A DNA stretch of 64,000 nt from Aphrophora alni (GCA_963513935.1 OY740767.1:151596431-151660430); one strand, 5' to 3'. Positions 48,921-63,326 are shown, counted from the first letter of the stretch. Numbers and translations: made by a program. Notes: generated by a model from the letters alone, not told the origin.

Positions 48921-50169
48921 ACCTAAACGAAATCATCTTCTAGTACAAAATTGTCATAAATTTTAAGCTCAGTTTCTTATTAAAAAGTTGCTTCATTACA
49001 GTCATATATAATAGGAAAAGTTTGTTTCATGATAAAGGTAAGAAATATTGCTCCAAGACAACCAACCTTTTTTAAACATTTCTGATAATAATTACAAAAG
49101 TTCATTTCTACAAAATAAAGGTCCTTGTATATTATAAGGACCCTCATTTTTTTTTTTTACATCAAACCGTAACTAATTCAAAATAATACTACACTATATA
49201 TATAACAAGAATCATCACACATCTAATCTGCAATTTTTTTTTTTTTATCAAAAACTTCAACAGATACTCAAATAGACTTATGAAATTATTCAGTTTAAAA
49301 CCAACATAAGTTAATAACAATACAAACCACTATTAAATATAAATAATGATTCCCATAAGAGTGTTGCAGTAGCACTGTCCTCATAGTGGAACAGTCTAGA
49401 CCAGATGAATAGCCAAACTTGAAAAGATTGTAGTGGGACAAACGAAAGTCTGTGTTATTCAGTAGACAGATAACAAAACGTAAAAATGTTCACAAAAGGA
49501 TGTTTCAAGTTTTGAACTTACAAGAAGGGAGGAGGGGTTCGTATAGTACACAAATACCAACATTTCTTTCTTAAATATATTGTAAATTTTTAAAAAAACA
49601 AATGTTCTTGTTCTGTTTAGAAGGTCTAATCCTCGAGTATGTCAACTGTGAGAACTTATTGTTCTTCCAAAATACTATACTATCCCCCCTCTCAGTTATC
49701 CCCTTAAAGATTCACCAACACACGTACTTTAGACTCTTCCTGACACCAAAACTCCAAGGTTTCAATCTTTACCTTCTCAAGATGTTTACATTCAAAGAAG
49801 AAGTATTCTGCATTTTCCTTTTCAGGCCACATTTTTTGTATAAAAGCTTTGTGGTCAATGTAACATGTTTTCCCCTGTACCTTGTAATAAAACCTATCAC
49901 TTTACTTTTACTACTCCTGTATAACAAAAAATCACATGAAGTTTGCCTAAAATGCATAAAAAATTAGAGTATACACAACATTACTCTTTAGACAGTTCTA
50001 GACTTTCTCTCATGGACTTTCCGAGCTCAAGTGTTAATGACCTGGATTGTCAGATTCTTGGGTTTGCCGCAGAACATCTCAGGCCCTATGAAGTTCACCT
50101 ATAAAGCTTTATTATCTAGCGCACATTAATGTCTACTAGTTATGACCTGCAATTCAGCAGTGTTGCATT
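48921..50169. other. Interval between the two 408-bp copies
   Basis: AT-rich; a 121-codon Leu/Phe-rich open frame at 49602-49967 has no recognisable domain and is overlapped by an antisense frame, so it is not called a gene. Confidence 0.4.
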
Positions 50170-50577
50170 GTTGAGACATCCCAGCCGTGATGTGATCCTC
50201 AGACTAAATAATCACCTACAAAACCAAAAATAACATTCACTGCTATATTTCTATAATACTTCAACGAGTGAAGGATCATGAGAAGAGTTCAACTAAAGAC
50301 TGTACGTGAAGTGACTCTACGTGTTGACCATACGTCACCAGAGGAAATCAAAGAGATGTAGTTCCACATCAAATTTAAAACCACGAATGATCCATTTAAA
50401 GCAATATAGTATCTCTCACTGAGCAAGGCGGGATAATTATGGCAAATAATAATTCCGCAACTCAACTGAGATTACAACTAAAAAACAAACTTTCTTACAC
50501 GTCTAATCACAATCGAAATACTAACCAAATAAAACTAGTCACTGCAGCAATGTCAGTTCGGTATTTATCAGTAAAAA
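50170..50577 (+). repeat. 408-bp sequence, copy 2 (possible source copy)
   Basis: Same 408 bp as 48493-48900. Its flanks (gtgttgcatt and atagaaaatg) show no target duplication, so it may be the source or part of a longer unit. Confidence 0.9.
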
Positions 50578-51799
50578 ATAGAAAATGAAACATACACCGC
50601 AGTTTTTGAAAAAATATTAAATATATATTTTAATTGAACCTAAACTTGCTTCACTTTAATCATTAAATCGTTGTTAGCATAAATTGAATTTGACTAAATC
50701 GTGCTTCTAATGACGGTGGCCTAGGTTCAGTTGTGTTTTTTATTAATTATTCCTGAATCGTAATAGTTTTTTACTTGTAATTTTGCATAAGGGTTCGAGT
50801 CATCAATCTTCATACTTCACGAATATTTGAACAAAATTGGTAAAACCAATTTTGAGAAGAAAAAAATGTATTACAGCCCCCAATGTCGATTGTTTTGGTT
50901 TTTTACCAATAATTCACAAAACGCTATTTTTTGAGGGATGACGATTAATACAAGGTTTGGATCCTTATAGGCTACAAATGAACAAAATTTGATCAAAATC
51001 ATTAGATCTGATCTTGAAAAAAATCATATTTAGGTGTTTTATTCTTACGGCAGCTACTTTCAAATTTTGAGTTATCAAAAAAATGAAGAAAATAAGTCCC
51101 AAGATATGGCCAAAATATTTCCACATACTAAATTTAATTAAAATCGGTCCATCTGGACAGACAGATGCCACACAGACATCGCCCCAAAAACTTTTTTGAA
51201 TTCAGGGGCTGTCAAACGCACATATCCACAAAAAGTTGACATTTATTTTTGACCCATCACATAACTGAAAGTGACATAACAGCGTTAGAATGAGATTTAT
51301 GTCAGCTCTACTCCAATGAAACGGAATTCCTTCTGTGCAAATTTCACGTGTTTTACTCAACAGAAATTCATCATACTGGGAAGATTTAGGGATTCTGATT
51401 TCAATGTCCTCTTCATAGGGAGGACCTGGAGAAAATTATATTTGGATCTTATATATATACTGTGTTCCAGAACACATATATAGTTGGGGTCACAGTGAGG
51501 AAAGGCTATTTGTGACCCTGGTATCCTAAGAAGAAAAACTAATAAATATTCAGGAAGAAAACAAACTATGTGTAAGACGTATCAAAGAGAAATAATGTAA
51601 ATTAGAGTCAAATTTAGGCAGCATGTACACTTACGCTCAGCAACCTGCCTTATAGATGCAACACAATTTCAACCACTATCTATTTAGTTAGTTGTATTAC
51701 CATAGGTGTACCTACACAAGTGATACAGCCCAGAGCAGCAACTTTAGGGAGCTGCAGAAAATAGGGGGGAAATCCTGTACTATTCAATAAAGAGGTGAA
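50578..51799. other. Gene-free stretch
   Basis: Contains the common 'aaaatcggtccatctggacagacagatg' type dispersed sequence at about 51130-51200. No gene. Confidence 0.4.
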
Positions 51800-51889
51800 A
51801 AAATGTGTTTGCCGTTGGCGGTACCACAATCTTGTCCCGTCAAACAGCATAGGCGTAGTTACACAAGAACTCAAAGAATTGTATCCATA

Positions 51890-52126
51890 TGTAGAAATCA
51901 TCTTCAGGAACTTCTTGACGATGCCGGTCTCGAATTGTTCAGCTGCGAGGTATTTTCAGCCATGAAAAGATTGAAAACCTATGTACGGTTCACAGAGAGC
52001 AACAATCGACTCAACTGGCCGACAATTTTGACAATTGAGAGTGACTTGACAAAGTGTCTAGATTTTGACAACTTAATAACTGCCTTCACTCAAGGACAAG
52101 CAAGAATAAAACCATTATTATTGTAA
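51890..52126 (+). pseudogene. hAT transposase relic, C-terminal dimerisation domain
   Basis: The plus strand reads FSAMKRLKTYVRFTESNNRL, then NWPTILTIESDLTKCLDFDN and LITAFTQGQARIKPLLL, ending at TAA 52124-52126. This is the conserved hAT family C-terminal segment (ERxFSxMKRIKTxLRxxM...RL...LxIxxDL...) through which transposase subunits associate. The preceding residues do not match, and no catalytic region or BED finger is visible, so only the 3' end of an element survives. Confidence 0.75.
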
Positions 52127-54204
52127 ACACCTGATTACACATAACTTATACACATTACAATTATTAACAAATATATGTTATGAAATAAAATATGCAAATC
52201 TAAGAAGAAATATTTCTTTAAATTTACACTATTTTAGAATAAACACGGTTTTGGCAGCCATTTTAGTTTGAATGATCAGAATTTAATTTTTTTATCTCAT
52301 TTGTCTCATCTCACCAAGACCTTCAACACGAGGTAAAATGACATATCACTTGACCATATGTCTTATATTATATTAAATGTTTTACTTAAATCCAAAATGT
52401 ACAACTCATAGAAACAACCTCTCACTATAAAACATATCCTGCAAACCTTCTTTATCTATTTTAATTAATAATGAAAGTTAATTAGGGTGCAAATTTCTTT
52501 TCAATAATCCTCTACATAAAGAGAATCTGTGAATTTTTTTAATTTGTTTTTAAATTAGCCCCTTACCAAATTTTCAAAAACGTTAAATTTAAAAAGTTGT
52601 GGATTTATTTTATACATTATTCTCTAAAGCAACAATAAATTTCTTTTGAATGCAACAATGTGCATTATAAATAATAAAAATTCATCTTTCAAATTTTCAC
52701 TCCTCCAAAATAACCCTAAAAACAGAATCTATAAAACTGTAAGTTTACTTTTAAAACATCTCCCCAAGAAGACTTTCTTTTTAACTACCTATTTATTATT
52801 TTGACGTTAAATAAAATGAATTAAAGAAATTTTTAATTACTTCTCTCGCAGAAATCAAATTAGAGCACCTCTGGTTTGTCACTTCTATTTAAATTACCAG
52901 CGTTTTTAATTAAGTCAAACATGAGAAACACAAAGGCTATGACGTAAACAATTTCCTACATAATTTACTTGTCTATACTGATTATTCTTCATACAGACAT
53001 AGTTTTATGATGAGTCTACAAAAATTTGTGTTGAGTTAATCATAACCGTTTTAAAGTTTCATAAGTCTAAAAAAAAGTAGAGTTTTAGAATGTTTATTTC
53101 TTATCTGTGTTGATAAAACGCAACTTTGATCAAATTTAGGTTATAATTTAAGGATTTTTTTCCCTAACTCAAAAAAGTTGGATACCTACCTAAGATCAAA
53201 TCTTAAAGTTTCGATTTTTCCAAAAAAAAATTTAACTGTTTTATAAAATCTGGTTCAAATAATAGCTTCTAAAGGCAAAGATGTTTTTTGTCCTCTCTCA
53301 AAAAAATGGTGGTTCAGTAGTTATCTATTGTCAGATATTTCCAATAAATACTTGCAAAAATCAAATTAAAACTAGAAATACCTTTTTTATTGATTTTAAA
53401 ACTGCATAATAAAAACAACTAGGGAGCTAACTATACCAAATAAACTTATATGAATGGTGAATATGATCATAACAGAAGTAAATAACAAAATTAGAATCAT
53501 GGGAAACCTATCAGAGTCATTAAATGTTAAAATAGATTATGTCAAGTAGATGTCCTGACATTGTTCCTGTTAAACATTGAAGTGGAAAACACTATTAGGA
53601 AGTCAGAAATGACACAATATCTTATGAATTATGCAATGTTGTTGCTGGCGTGCAATGATATTGGTAGACTTTGTTAAATGGTGTAAAGTGTGCCAGGGAA
53701 AAGTCCTTTGAAGGAGACATCTGACAATAAATACAAACATACCCTTATTGACTTGTGTCTCAAGCACCTGATTGATGTTACAATAGGATGAGAAACAGAT
53801 CTTTATATAATCACTATTTATAAGAATGGGCTATGATAAAAGTATTTCAAACGTGATCTATATGATATTTATAAAGGGCCATCAGTAAGTGGGCCGATAA
53901 AAGTAATAAGGCTTAAATGGGCTGGATAAGTTGGCAAAAGTTGGCACAAAAGTGTACCAGCAAGAATAATTTTAATGTTGAGCAAATAGGAGCAGGCTTA
54001 CCAAACTAAAATAGATTAATAGGACTGAGGAGGACTTAACAAAAACAGAGCAGAAAATGCTCCTTCACTTAAAACTAACAAATAACAAAAACATAATAAT
54101 TTTAATAAAATTAAAAACACAAACAAATTCACAATGGTAAACTTTGATTAAATTCATTTTTTTAAAAACAACATATTAGAGGGCTGTAGTTTGTTTTTAT
54201 TTTA
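52127..54204. other. Gene-free AT-rich stretch
   Basis: No gene, RNA or clear repeat boundary recognised. Confidence 0.4.
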
Positions 54205-54412
54205 TTTTTGTTTAACGGTAAAAAACCTTTTAAGTAAAATCACCTTACAAAAGAAGGAAGAAAACAATGTAAAATAAAGATCACTAGCCCTCAAATACTC
54301 GAATAGTGTCAGGGTCATAAAAGAACAATAGTTGATCAAGAGAGACCAGATAGAAAATATGAAAGAACAGGATCCAGCTAGGTCCTTCGGAATTACCTAG
54401 CCCATACTTACT
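54205..54412 (-). repeat. Dispersed repeat family 1, copy H
   Basis: aaaccttttaagtaaaatca, actcgaatagtgtcagggtc, agttgatcaagagagacc, gatccagctaggtccttcgg. It lacks the gggatctaacccaagactac segment. Confidence 0.8.
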
Positions 54413-55079
54413 ATAATTAAGTACCTGAGGACGACAAATTCTTTACTTAAATTCCTACACTCGGTACATAAGTACATGAATGTAAAGATACACATACTAT
54501 TTAAACAAACCTTTATTGGATAAATAACAACCAATATATTTTGCTTAGGACTTTATGGGGTACAGGGTTGTAAAGGGACCCTGCAATGGTTGAATCAAAC
54601 ACCCAGACATGAGAAGACAAGACCTGTTCAATGATTCCTCAACAACGCCTGAATCTAAATTAGCAGGGAATGTATAAAACAAAGAAAAAGGTAAAACCTT
54701 CAACTAGATTGAACAGACAACCTTTAATGGTTCACTAGTCCAAACTATAGTGAGATAAGTGCACACTTCTACCAACTGAACTACAACACTCCTTGTCAAA
54801 TTACAGTGTTTAAAATGTGAAGCACAATCAAGAAAATAAAATGAAATTACTTTTGCTATCCTAATTAGTACACAACATTGTTTTGCCAAAAGTTCTTAAA
54901 TAACAAAATTTCACCGAGTAAACTTTACATATATCCATTTTGTATTATGTACCTAAACTATTTTAAAACTATGTTAATTCTATTCAACTTTGGGACAAGA
55001 CATGCAACACAAAATTTTCTGAGTTAAAATCTACTTCAGCAATGCAAAAGAAAAAAACTAAGATTTAAATCTTACTTGG
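54413..55079. other. Gene-free stretch
   Basis: AT-rich; nothing supported. Confidence 0.4.
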
Positions 55080-55600
55080 TGAAAATTACACAGGTTTTCT
55101 GAAGTTTTTAATTATGTACATCATTTCTTGATGTCAGCTAGGTATATATTAAAAAGTATCTGCTCGCTTTGCTTGTCTACAGCCTCGAAGCTGTACACGT
55201 GCGAAGACTCATGTCGGTGACGTAACCCTTCTGGATCTCAAACCTACACGAATATCACATTTTCTTGGAAAGTCAGGATTTGAAATTGCATTTTTGATAA
55301 TAACTTCTCTATTTGTCATCATAGAGAGATATAGCATTGCTATTATGTTGAGAAATGAAATTTGCAAATTTCTATCTAATTTAGTGTGTTATAAATTGAA
55401 TAATATACGAGATATGAATAACAATGTTTTTAAAATAGCCATCATTTTGACATTTTAAATTCAATTTTAAAATAAAAATTGAATAGTGTTCTATTTGAGC
55501 ACACTACAAATCCCCATATACCAAATTTCATGTTCCTATCTTTATTGTTGTCGTCACTTGTGTGCTTACGTACAGATGCCATCACTACAGTCATGTCGAA
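55080..55600 (+). repeat. Dispersed repeat family 2, copy
   Basis: ttacacaggttttctgaag, tttcttgatgtcagctaggt, then ctcgctttgcttgtctac and accaaatttcatgttcctat. The order parallels the 60.7 kb copy. Confidence 0.55.
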
Positions 55601-55819
55601 AATAATGTTTTCAGGTTACTGAGGATATGAAACATGTAGATCACCCCAAAAATGGAGGTCTACATTTTTAACAATTACCAAACTTACCCTATACTTCGCA
55701 TACCCTAAGTAGTAGACAAGAACAAAAATTAAATTTCACATCACAATCGTTTAAAATTTTATTTTCTCCATACAAAAAAGTCACTCCCTGATCACCATGA
55801 CCCTCAACAAATCCTATTC

Positions 55820-55996
55820 TTATGATCTGGTTCTTCAGGGTTCGACCGCGTCAATATTGACTGCACGTTGAGTACAGCCGACATTTCGGATTTGTTAAGC
55901 CTTGAGAATGGACATCTGTAAAGTGCCCGAAACGTCGGCTGTACTCAACGTGCAGTCAATATTGACGCGGTCGAACCCCGAAGAACAAGATCATAA
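55820..55996. repeat. Palindrome P4 (70-bp arms)
   Basis: Arms 55820-55889 and 55927-55996 pair with three or four mismatches; the 37-bp loop contains ccttgagaatggacatctgt, and the right arm starts cccgaaacgtcgg. Stem-loop GGACA...TGCCC precedes GAAAC. Confidence 0.9.
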
Positions 55997-56126
55997 TGAT
56001 GTTTGTGACAGTGGAAGTCTATCGTTCAAAATCAAATCCAATTCTGTTTATATTAAAAAATAAAACTATACTAAAACAGCCTCAATTTTAAAAGTTTTAC
56101 AGGATGAGTATGTTTTGTGAAACAGC

Positions 56127-56130
<4 letters not shown>

Positions 56131-56163
<33 letters not shown>

Positions 56164-56178
56164 TGTGTGTGTGTGTGT
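56131..56178. repeat. (TA)n(GT)n microsatellite
   Basis: TA run to about 56160, then aagtgtgtgtgtgtgtgt. Confidence 0.95.
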
Positions 56179-58394
56179 AATCTATAATATAAGATATACA
56201 ATATTATCTTACCTTTTCAGATGTATAACAGACCTCTCCCCGATCACACGACTCCTGCAAACACAGAAAAATATATATCAGTCAATTTTAACATCAAAAA
56301 TTAACTTGCAAATAAAATTATAAATCACTTACCCAATTTGTAGTTTTGTTTTATTTTTTGTATCATATTTATTATTATTTTCAATTATATTCATTAGTTT
56401 TAATATGTTTATCATCTAAGTCTGGAGTTATCAAAATATACAAAAATTTCTTGACATGCAAACTGATAAGTAGATCTGGTAGAAGATGAATGTCAGATCT
56501 TACAACAGTAAAAGAGACTAGAGGAAAGTGAAAATAGACCTAAATATTAAAATATTATAATTAATATATCTGCTAAGATCTACATAATTAGTTTGAATAC
56601 AATTTTCTACCAATTCTATCATTGTTTTATTATTTATATTTGTCGACACGTTTCAAAGTACCTCCATCTTAGAGACCTACTTTAGTACTGTATTCATCAG
56701 TTAAGGATATATATACAGTTTTACCACAACCCCTACAACCAAGCTCCGCCTCCCATGTTACTTGCTTTGGTGGATTTACTAACTTATTTCTTTTTCATTA
56801 GCATTTTTAGATTTTGTAGTTTTACTTCTGATTGGTTATAAATTTTCACATTAATAATATTTTCTCAGTGCATCTTTAGTATACAAATTTCCATTTTATT
56901 TAAACATCTTCCATTGTTACACTGATCCCAACCTAACCTTATAGAATCTTTTATTTCATGTAGGATATGGTCCTCTTTCAGTTAATGAATAGCGTAATTT
57001 GAATCTCTCTCTTCATATTTGTATGACTTAATATGTTCCCTAAATATTATTTTTCTTTCCTTCTGTTTTGCCTATATATGTTGCGTTTCACTAACATTTT
57101 ATTTCATAAACTCCATTTCCATCATTGTTTCACTTTCTTCTATATTCTTATTTAATCTATTTTTTATATTGTTGTTCATGTTGAATTTGTATCACGTTGT
57201 ATTTCCTAAAAAATAGTAAATTCAACAACAAATCAAATATTAAAGTAGGTCTCAAAGGTGGAGGAACCACAAAACCCATCGACAAAAAATATAAATAATA
57301 AGAATTCTCAGGATATTGTACTCAAACTAACCAAAATATTATGAAAGGGAAAATATAACTAAATATTGTTTTAGTTGGATATTACTCCACAGGTGTTTGG
57401 AATTTTGAGCTACACAACCTCTCCTATTAGTGTAATTCCTCATAACAACTACAGAATGTGCAAACTGAATTTTGAAATCCTGAATAGAAAGTTAAAATGG
57501 AGTATACAGAACTTTTGGTTCACTTTATACATCTATTTTAATAACATATTTTTGTACTTAAAAAGATCCAAAACGAAAAGTATTTGATCCCGAGAGTTAA
57601 GTTTCACCATAATTGTAACATTATTTTTGAAAAGTGGTTAAACATTTTCCTTTATCTATAAACGATGCCAATTTGCACATTTTTGTTGTACAATATTAGC
57701 TTCTGCATGTGTCATCTTTAATATAATATTGTTAATTCAACTAAGATTTTTATTACTCTTTTAGTTCATAATTGCACCAATACCATAAAATAAATAAACC
57801 TAAGCAACCTAAGAAGTTATTTTGAATCATAACCACTTTCCTTAGTTCGCATGATAGCTGAAACTACTCATAACACAATATTTCAATTTAAGATAACCAT
57901 ACAGAGGCTAAAACATGTAGTGGTTATGTTTTCACTCAATGATTTCACATATCTTACAAACTAGAGACTCTTCGTAGTTAATAAGAAACTCAAACTGATA
58001 CTTGAGATCTGGCAGTAAGAAGTTAATTAAAGGCTTGTTCCAACAAGATAAGAGCAAAGAAGGGTGTATAAAACACAGAGTTCCGACAAATGAGATGACA
58101 ACAACTTTCAAAAGAAAAGATAGCAATTTCGTTAAAACTCTTCATCCATGTTTATTTATTCACTCTGGTTGTATACAATGTATAACAATATAAAGGAGGT
58201 GAACTACTAAACTAAAATTAAAATACAGTAAAAACGCAATAAATACATTAGCAACATATTACCCTCTCTCTTTAAATATTTTTAACCTAAATTAAACATT
58301 TTTTAGAACACCAATCACCCATCAAACTGCAAAACTTTCTTTCAAACCGCCTTTAAGATAATTTTCATTCACTTTTCACTCACGCCTATTTTTC
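56179..58394. other. Gene-free AT-rich stretch
   Basis: Several 60-77 codon Leu/Ile/Phe-rich frames, all explained by T-rich composition. No gene. Confidence 0.4.
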
Positions 58395-58622
58395 CTTTTT
58401 TTTAAAAGACGAAAAATATTCTTTATCGCCTAATGAAGAAAAAAAAGACGAAAACAGCATTAATAAAGACCCCAAGCCCTCTACTGCTCCGATAGAGTCA
58501 GGGTCAGAAGAGTTTGGTCAAAGGAGATGTGATAAGAAAGATGAAAGAAAGGGATCTAACCCAAGACTACATGAAAAATGTGTAGATCCAACTACATTCA
58601 CGCAGGATTGCAAGTCTAGTAC
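58395..58622 (-). repeat. Dispersed repeat family 1, copy I
   Basis: tctttatcgcctaatgaag, gatagagtcagggtcagaag, tttggtcaaaggagatgtg, gggatctaacccaagactac, gtgtagatccaactac. Confidence 0.8.
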
Positions 58623-60699
58623 TCACTAAATTAACCGCTGAGGATGTTCTCAAGTTATATTTTATCACCAATCTTTTCACAATTTTGTTCAAAATTTATT
58701 CATTCTATCAGACACCCAACCCCCTCATCAAACTTCAAAATTTTAAATCAGAAAACCTGTGGTCTGTATAACAATAGTGCAAAGAGACAATCATCTTTCT
58801 GAAAATGGTATAAAACGAAAACGCCACATTGATATGTTAACACTATCACTTTCTGTACATTGTTACCAGAAAGAAAATGGTAGCCTGAGTCGTTCAGACT
58901 GGAACTAATGGCGTAGAAGCAAATAGTGGGCTGGAGCCATTAACCCACTCCTTCCAAGCAAAGATCATACATGTGCTAGCTCACACAGACAAATAACTAT
59001 ATACAGGCATATAACAGTATCTTAATAAAGCCAATTCGTTCTGGGACTGTTTATTAGGTCACCTGAAATTTCTTTTATGATAGTTTGGAATTTAGTCCCT
59101 CTCTTTGAAATGAGAAATTTTGGGCTACTCAAAATTTTCAAATGAGACGGTCATCTTGTGACATGTTAAATTAAAAGACAAAATTAATGGCACTCACGAA
59201 ATATTTTTTTCAATAACCCCCAAACCAAAATGGCGGCAAAAAATGTATTTGATATTTTAATTAATATAAAATATTAAAAGTATTTTTAAAATTTTTGACA
59301 AAACATTATAATAATTAATTCCGATCAATGATGAATTTGCATCTAGAGGTGAATATGAAATGTAACTACCATATTAACTGTAAAAATCTAATACAATATT
59401 TTGAAATTATTATCCACATTTTAAATAATATTTTTAATACAGTTAAAAGTTAAATTTGTTGATGCCATTAATTTTTCTTTAAAAAACCCTTTAATTTGAT
59501 ACATAATATGATGTGGTTCTTTTTTATATTTTAAATGTGCGTAAAAATAACACACTATTGGAGGACAGGTAAAATTCAGTTTGAATGCTTCTCTCCGAAT
59601 AGTCTAGCAACCATTTTAAAAACAGTTTAGTGATCTTATTTCACATATTTAGCAATTTTAAAATTAAAAAGTCTCAAGTACATTAAAACCTGGAGTAATA
59701 ATATCATTAACCATCTATCCATTTAATAACATCAAGTATTTATTTACATAAATATGAAGGAAAAAGAAATTGTAAATAATTAATTAACAAAAATCTATAA
59801 AGATTCTCTACTGTATTTAAACAAAAAGACCAACATTCAAAACGTAGTAAATCATTAAATGTAACAATTTAATTAAATATCAAATCAGACCAAGTATGAG
59901 ATCAGAACCAATATAATTTGAAATAGTACTTTTTAATCTTACCTTTTTTAATTTAGTGCCTCAATAATCATAGGAAGATGAAAAGAGGGAAGAAGAACAA
60001 TTTTTAGGAAAAAAGGACGAACAATTTTTAAATAGGCTTCAAATACCAAAACTCTATTGTATGGAAAAAAATTTTTTAAAGAAAAATCAGACTGGAAGAT
60101 AGAAAACCAACAAATTATCAACGGATTAAATAAATTTTGGAGAGTCAACTTAATAGATATTTACGTCACTAGTGTAGTAAGAGTATCATTGTGTTTTGTT
60201 TGAGCAACAAGTGTGTAACACAAGTTGCTTAATACACAAGTGTGTTAATTATGCATTAATACACATGTGTCGTACAATATTTTACCTAACCCCATTGTAA
60301 CAAATCAATGTATAAGTTTAAACATAAAATCAAATGTCTAAATCCTGTACGCTAAATTTAATAAGTTAGGTTTGATAGAAACATACACTTTGGAGATATA
60401 TATATAAATCTTTTTACAACCTCGATTTCAAAGTCTTTTAGTGTTTCAAAGTTTGGATGAATTATAATTTTAATTATGGATTATATATATATATATATAT
60501 ATATAATAAAGTTAATCTCATTAAGAGTTTGTTCATGTTTTGTTAAATTACAGTTAAATAAACTAGTAGATAGGAAGCATATGGTTTTATCATACAATGT
60601 AATACAAGGAGATCCTCTAATTGTAATGCCCAAAATTCACTCTATTTTACCCTAATTGGGAATGTTGTATCATAGCTCAAGGGATCTTACCCCGTAGAT
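58623..60699. other. Gene-free AT-rich stretch
   Basis: Includes an (AT)n run at about 60482-60505 and a cluster of acaagtgtgt/acacaagtg direct and inverted words at 60200-60270. No gene. Confidence 0.4.
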
Positions 60700-61070
60700 G
60701 CAGTGTACAGTAACTTTGTTTAAAACAGCTGTTACACAAGTTTTCTGAACCTCGTAATTGTGTATATCACTACTTTCTTGACATCAACTAGGCCTTAACA
60801 AACCTCGTAAGTGTGTATATATTAGAGTTTCCACTCGTTTCACTTGTGTCAGTGTATTGGTCCTGGTAGGCCTCGATTATGTATATATGTGAAGAAGTGT
60901 CCACTCGCTACGCTCATATCAATTACTCAGCCCAGCTCGATCTTGTAATTATAAGAATTCCACATTTTACTATAGTCCTCTATACCAAATTCCATGTTTC
61001 ATCTTCATTTTAGTGGGTGCTTACGTACAGACAACAATGACAGACAGATGGATTGTTGCAATCACTTTTT
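60700..61070 (+). repeat. Dispersed repeat family 2, copy
   Basis: ttacacaagttttctgaacc, ttcttgacatcaactaggc, cactcgctacgctcatatc, accaaattccatgtttcatc. Confidence 0.55.
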
Positions 61071-62123
61071 CAATTCGTGAAGCCAAAAAAAAATCGTTTA
61101 AAACATGGAGGTCAAATTTTTGCAATTACCTGGGTGAGTAATAAAATCTCCAAGGAGCACTGTGGCAATATCACAATAAGGAAAATATGGAATCCTTGGA
61201 ATTACTTGAAATCCTTGGAATCCATTCGTGGAATCCTTGTTTTCCTGGGTAAGTATTGTCGTTCACCTTATATTGTATTTCAGTTTTCATTTATTCCATT
61301 AAAATATGTGGTGAACAATATTACTTAAGACATTAAATTTTAAAACAGGATTCTCGTTTTAGTTAACCTGTTGTCTTAAAATTAAAAAAAAAAAAACAAT
61401 TTATTTGAATTTTAAGACAAATTCAAATTTTTTAAATTTTAAGACAAAAACCGATTAACTAAATGATGTAAGGAAAAATAAAACCTCCGAGATTGATATT
61501 TGTAGTAAAGTTTACTTTACAAATTACGTCAACCCACATTATAATCTAAAGAAATTTTGGTGCTGATTGAAATCTAAGTTTTAAAACGATAGTACATTAT
61601 GTTCTATTTTCATAACTATTCCTATAAGTATTTGAACTGTGTCCAAAAAGAGTTGTAAATCTAAAAACCATGTAATGGTGTTAATCTTTCATTATCCAAG
61701 TTAGTTGCAAATCGCATTAGTCTTACTCACAGTTAATTCCCCACAGATACACTAGCTCTATGATTAACTAAATACATCTTACTATATCTATGTGCAGAGT
61801 ACAAAGTTGATTGCTATAAACCTAACTATATCAATCACAATTACATTTTAATCACAACTACTGTCTGACATTTCTCACTTCCAATAAATCTACATTTCAA
61901 TTAATCTTCTATACAGTGCTAACTTATTAGTCATTTACTTTTATTAAGTAAAACAATAGCAATTATCTCATAGCACAAGAATTAAATGTTTACAATTTCT
62001 AAGTATCTGTAAAAATATAATTCCAAATCGTTCACTTGAAATTAAATAAATGGTGCAAAAATATTGCTCAAACTTTCTCACTTACCCACTTCCAAAACTA
62101 AATAAAAATGAACTAAAACTAAT
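61071..62123. other. Gene-free stretch with one satellite monomer
   Basis: A run of near-repeats tggaatccttggaatt/attacttgaaatcc lies at 61190-61240. A single monomer related to the 25.2 kb satellite is at about 62040-62105. No gene. Confidence 0.45.
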
Positions 62124-62553
62124 TAATAATATATTTGTTGTACTTACGTCTGCTCATCCAAAATTGTTTCAAAGCATTACGGCCGTTTCGACTATTTATT
62201 CAGCCATGGTCACATGCGTTATTTTCGGTACTATATATATATATACCTCGTCAACATTATTATAAAATCATTTAAAACATTAGTACGTATTTGACACACA
62301 TTTATTACACTAACACATTTATTTACACACTTTTAATTTCTTTTAAAAAAAAGTGTGTAAATAAATGTGTTAGTGTAATAAATGTGTGTCAAATACGTAC
62401 TAATGTTTTAAATGATTTTATAATAATGTTGACAAGGTATATATAGTACCGAAAATAACGCATGTGACCATGGCTGAATAAATAGTCGAAACGGCCGTAA
62501 TGCTTTGAAACAATTTTGGATGAGCAGACGTAAGTACAACAAATATATTATTA
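62124..62553. repeat. Palindrome P3 (205-211-bp arms)
   Basis: Arms 62124-62334 and 62349-62553 pair almost perfectly with small indels in a TA run; the spacer is 14 bp. The right arm contains gaccatggctgaataaatag and tcgaaacggccgtaatgc. Confidence 0.92.
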
Positions 62554-63322
62554 TTTAAAAGCTCTCCAGTAAGGTGAAGAATATTAAAATAAAACTAATT
62601 GTCAGCAAAGAAGTTGTTTTGGTAGTTACCAATCAAAAAGTGAAAATTAACTATGGACATCATCTGAAACAAATATTTAAGTAAGGGCCTCAACTTACTA
62701 CTTAATATCTAATTATATTAACAACAAGATAGAGGTCAGGAAGAGCAAGAGGAGAGGTGGAGGATTAGCTTAGGTCTAAGAATGAGCAACCACTCATTTA
62801 CTATCTCCCCCCCCCCACAAGCAAATTATATCTGAACTTCTTTCATTAAGCAGTGACACAATAAGGAAGGTAGTAAGCTTTGTTACAGAGAACTGCTACC
62901 ACCAAATAAAACACATCCACAAGTTGGACATATTTATTAGGAAGACTTTGTTGAGGAAATGTAGCATGGAAGAGAAAACTGGAGTGTACCGAAACTTGGA
63001 ATTCAAATGCCTCAATCGGGAAACGACTGAGACCCTTGGAACTTTGACAAAGGGATAGATAATCCCTCAAAGCAACCTTGTCAGCTCACAAATCTTCCTG
63101 GAGAAGTCTAGGAGCACCAAACCATCATTTGGGAGCACAATAAGCTCTTACAGCTGAAATGCAAAAGGGATACTAGGAACATCCAATTAAAGAAAAAGAA
63201 TAGGTCGACAAATAAATGGATACCCGGAAACACTAAAAGAAATTTCCATCCTTAAAATATCATTTGTATGTATTACTTAAAAAACATAAACCTCTTGTTT
63301 TGTGATATCCAAGTTACTTTCA
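62554..63322. other. Gene-free stretch
   Basis: No supported feature; short open frames only. Confidence 0.4.
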
Positions 63323-63326
63323 TTAA

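Noticed and set aside
49602..49967. 121-codon plus-strand frame, the longest in the right half
   Set aside because: Leu/Phe-rich, overlaps an antisense frame, no motif; consistent with T-rich DNA.
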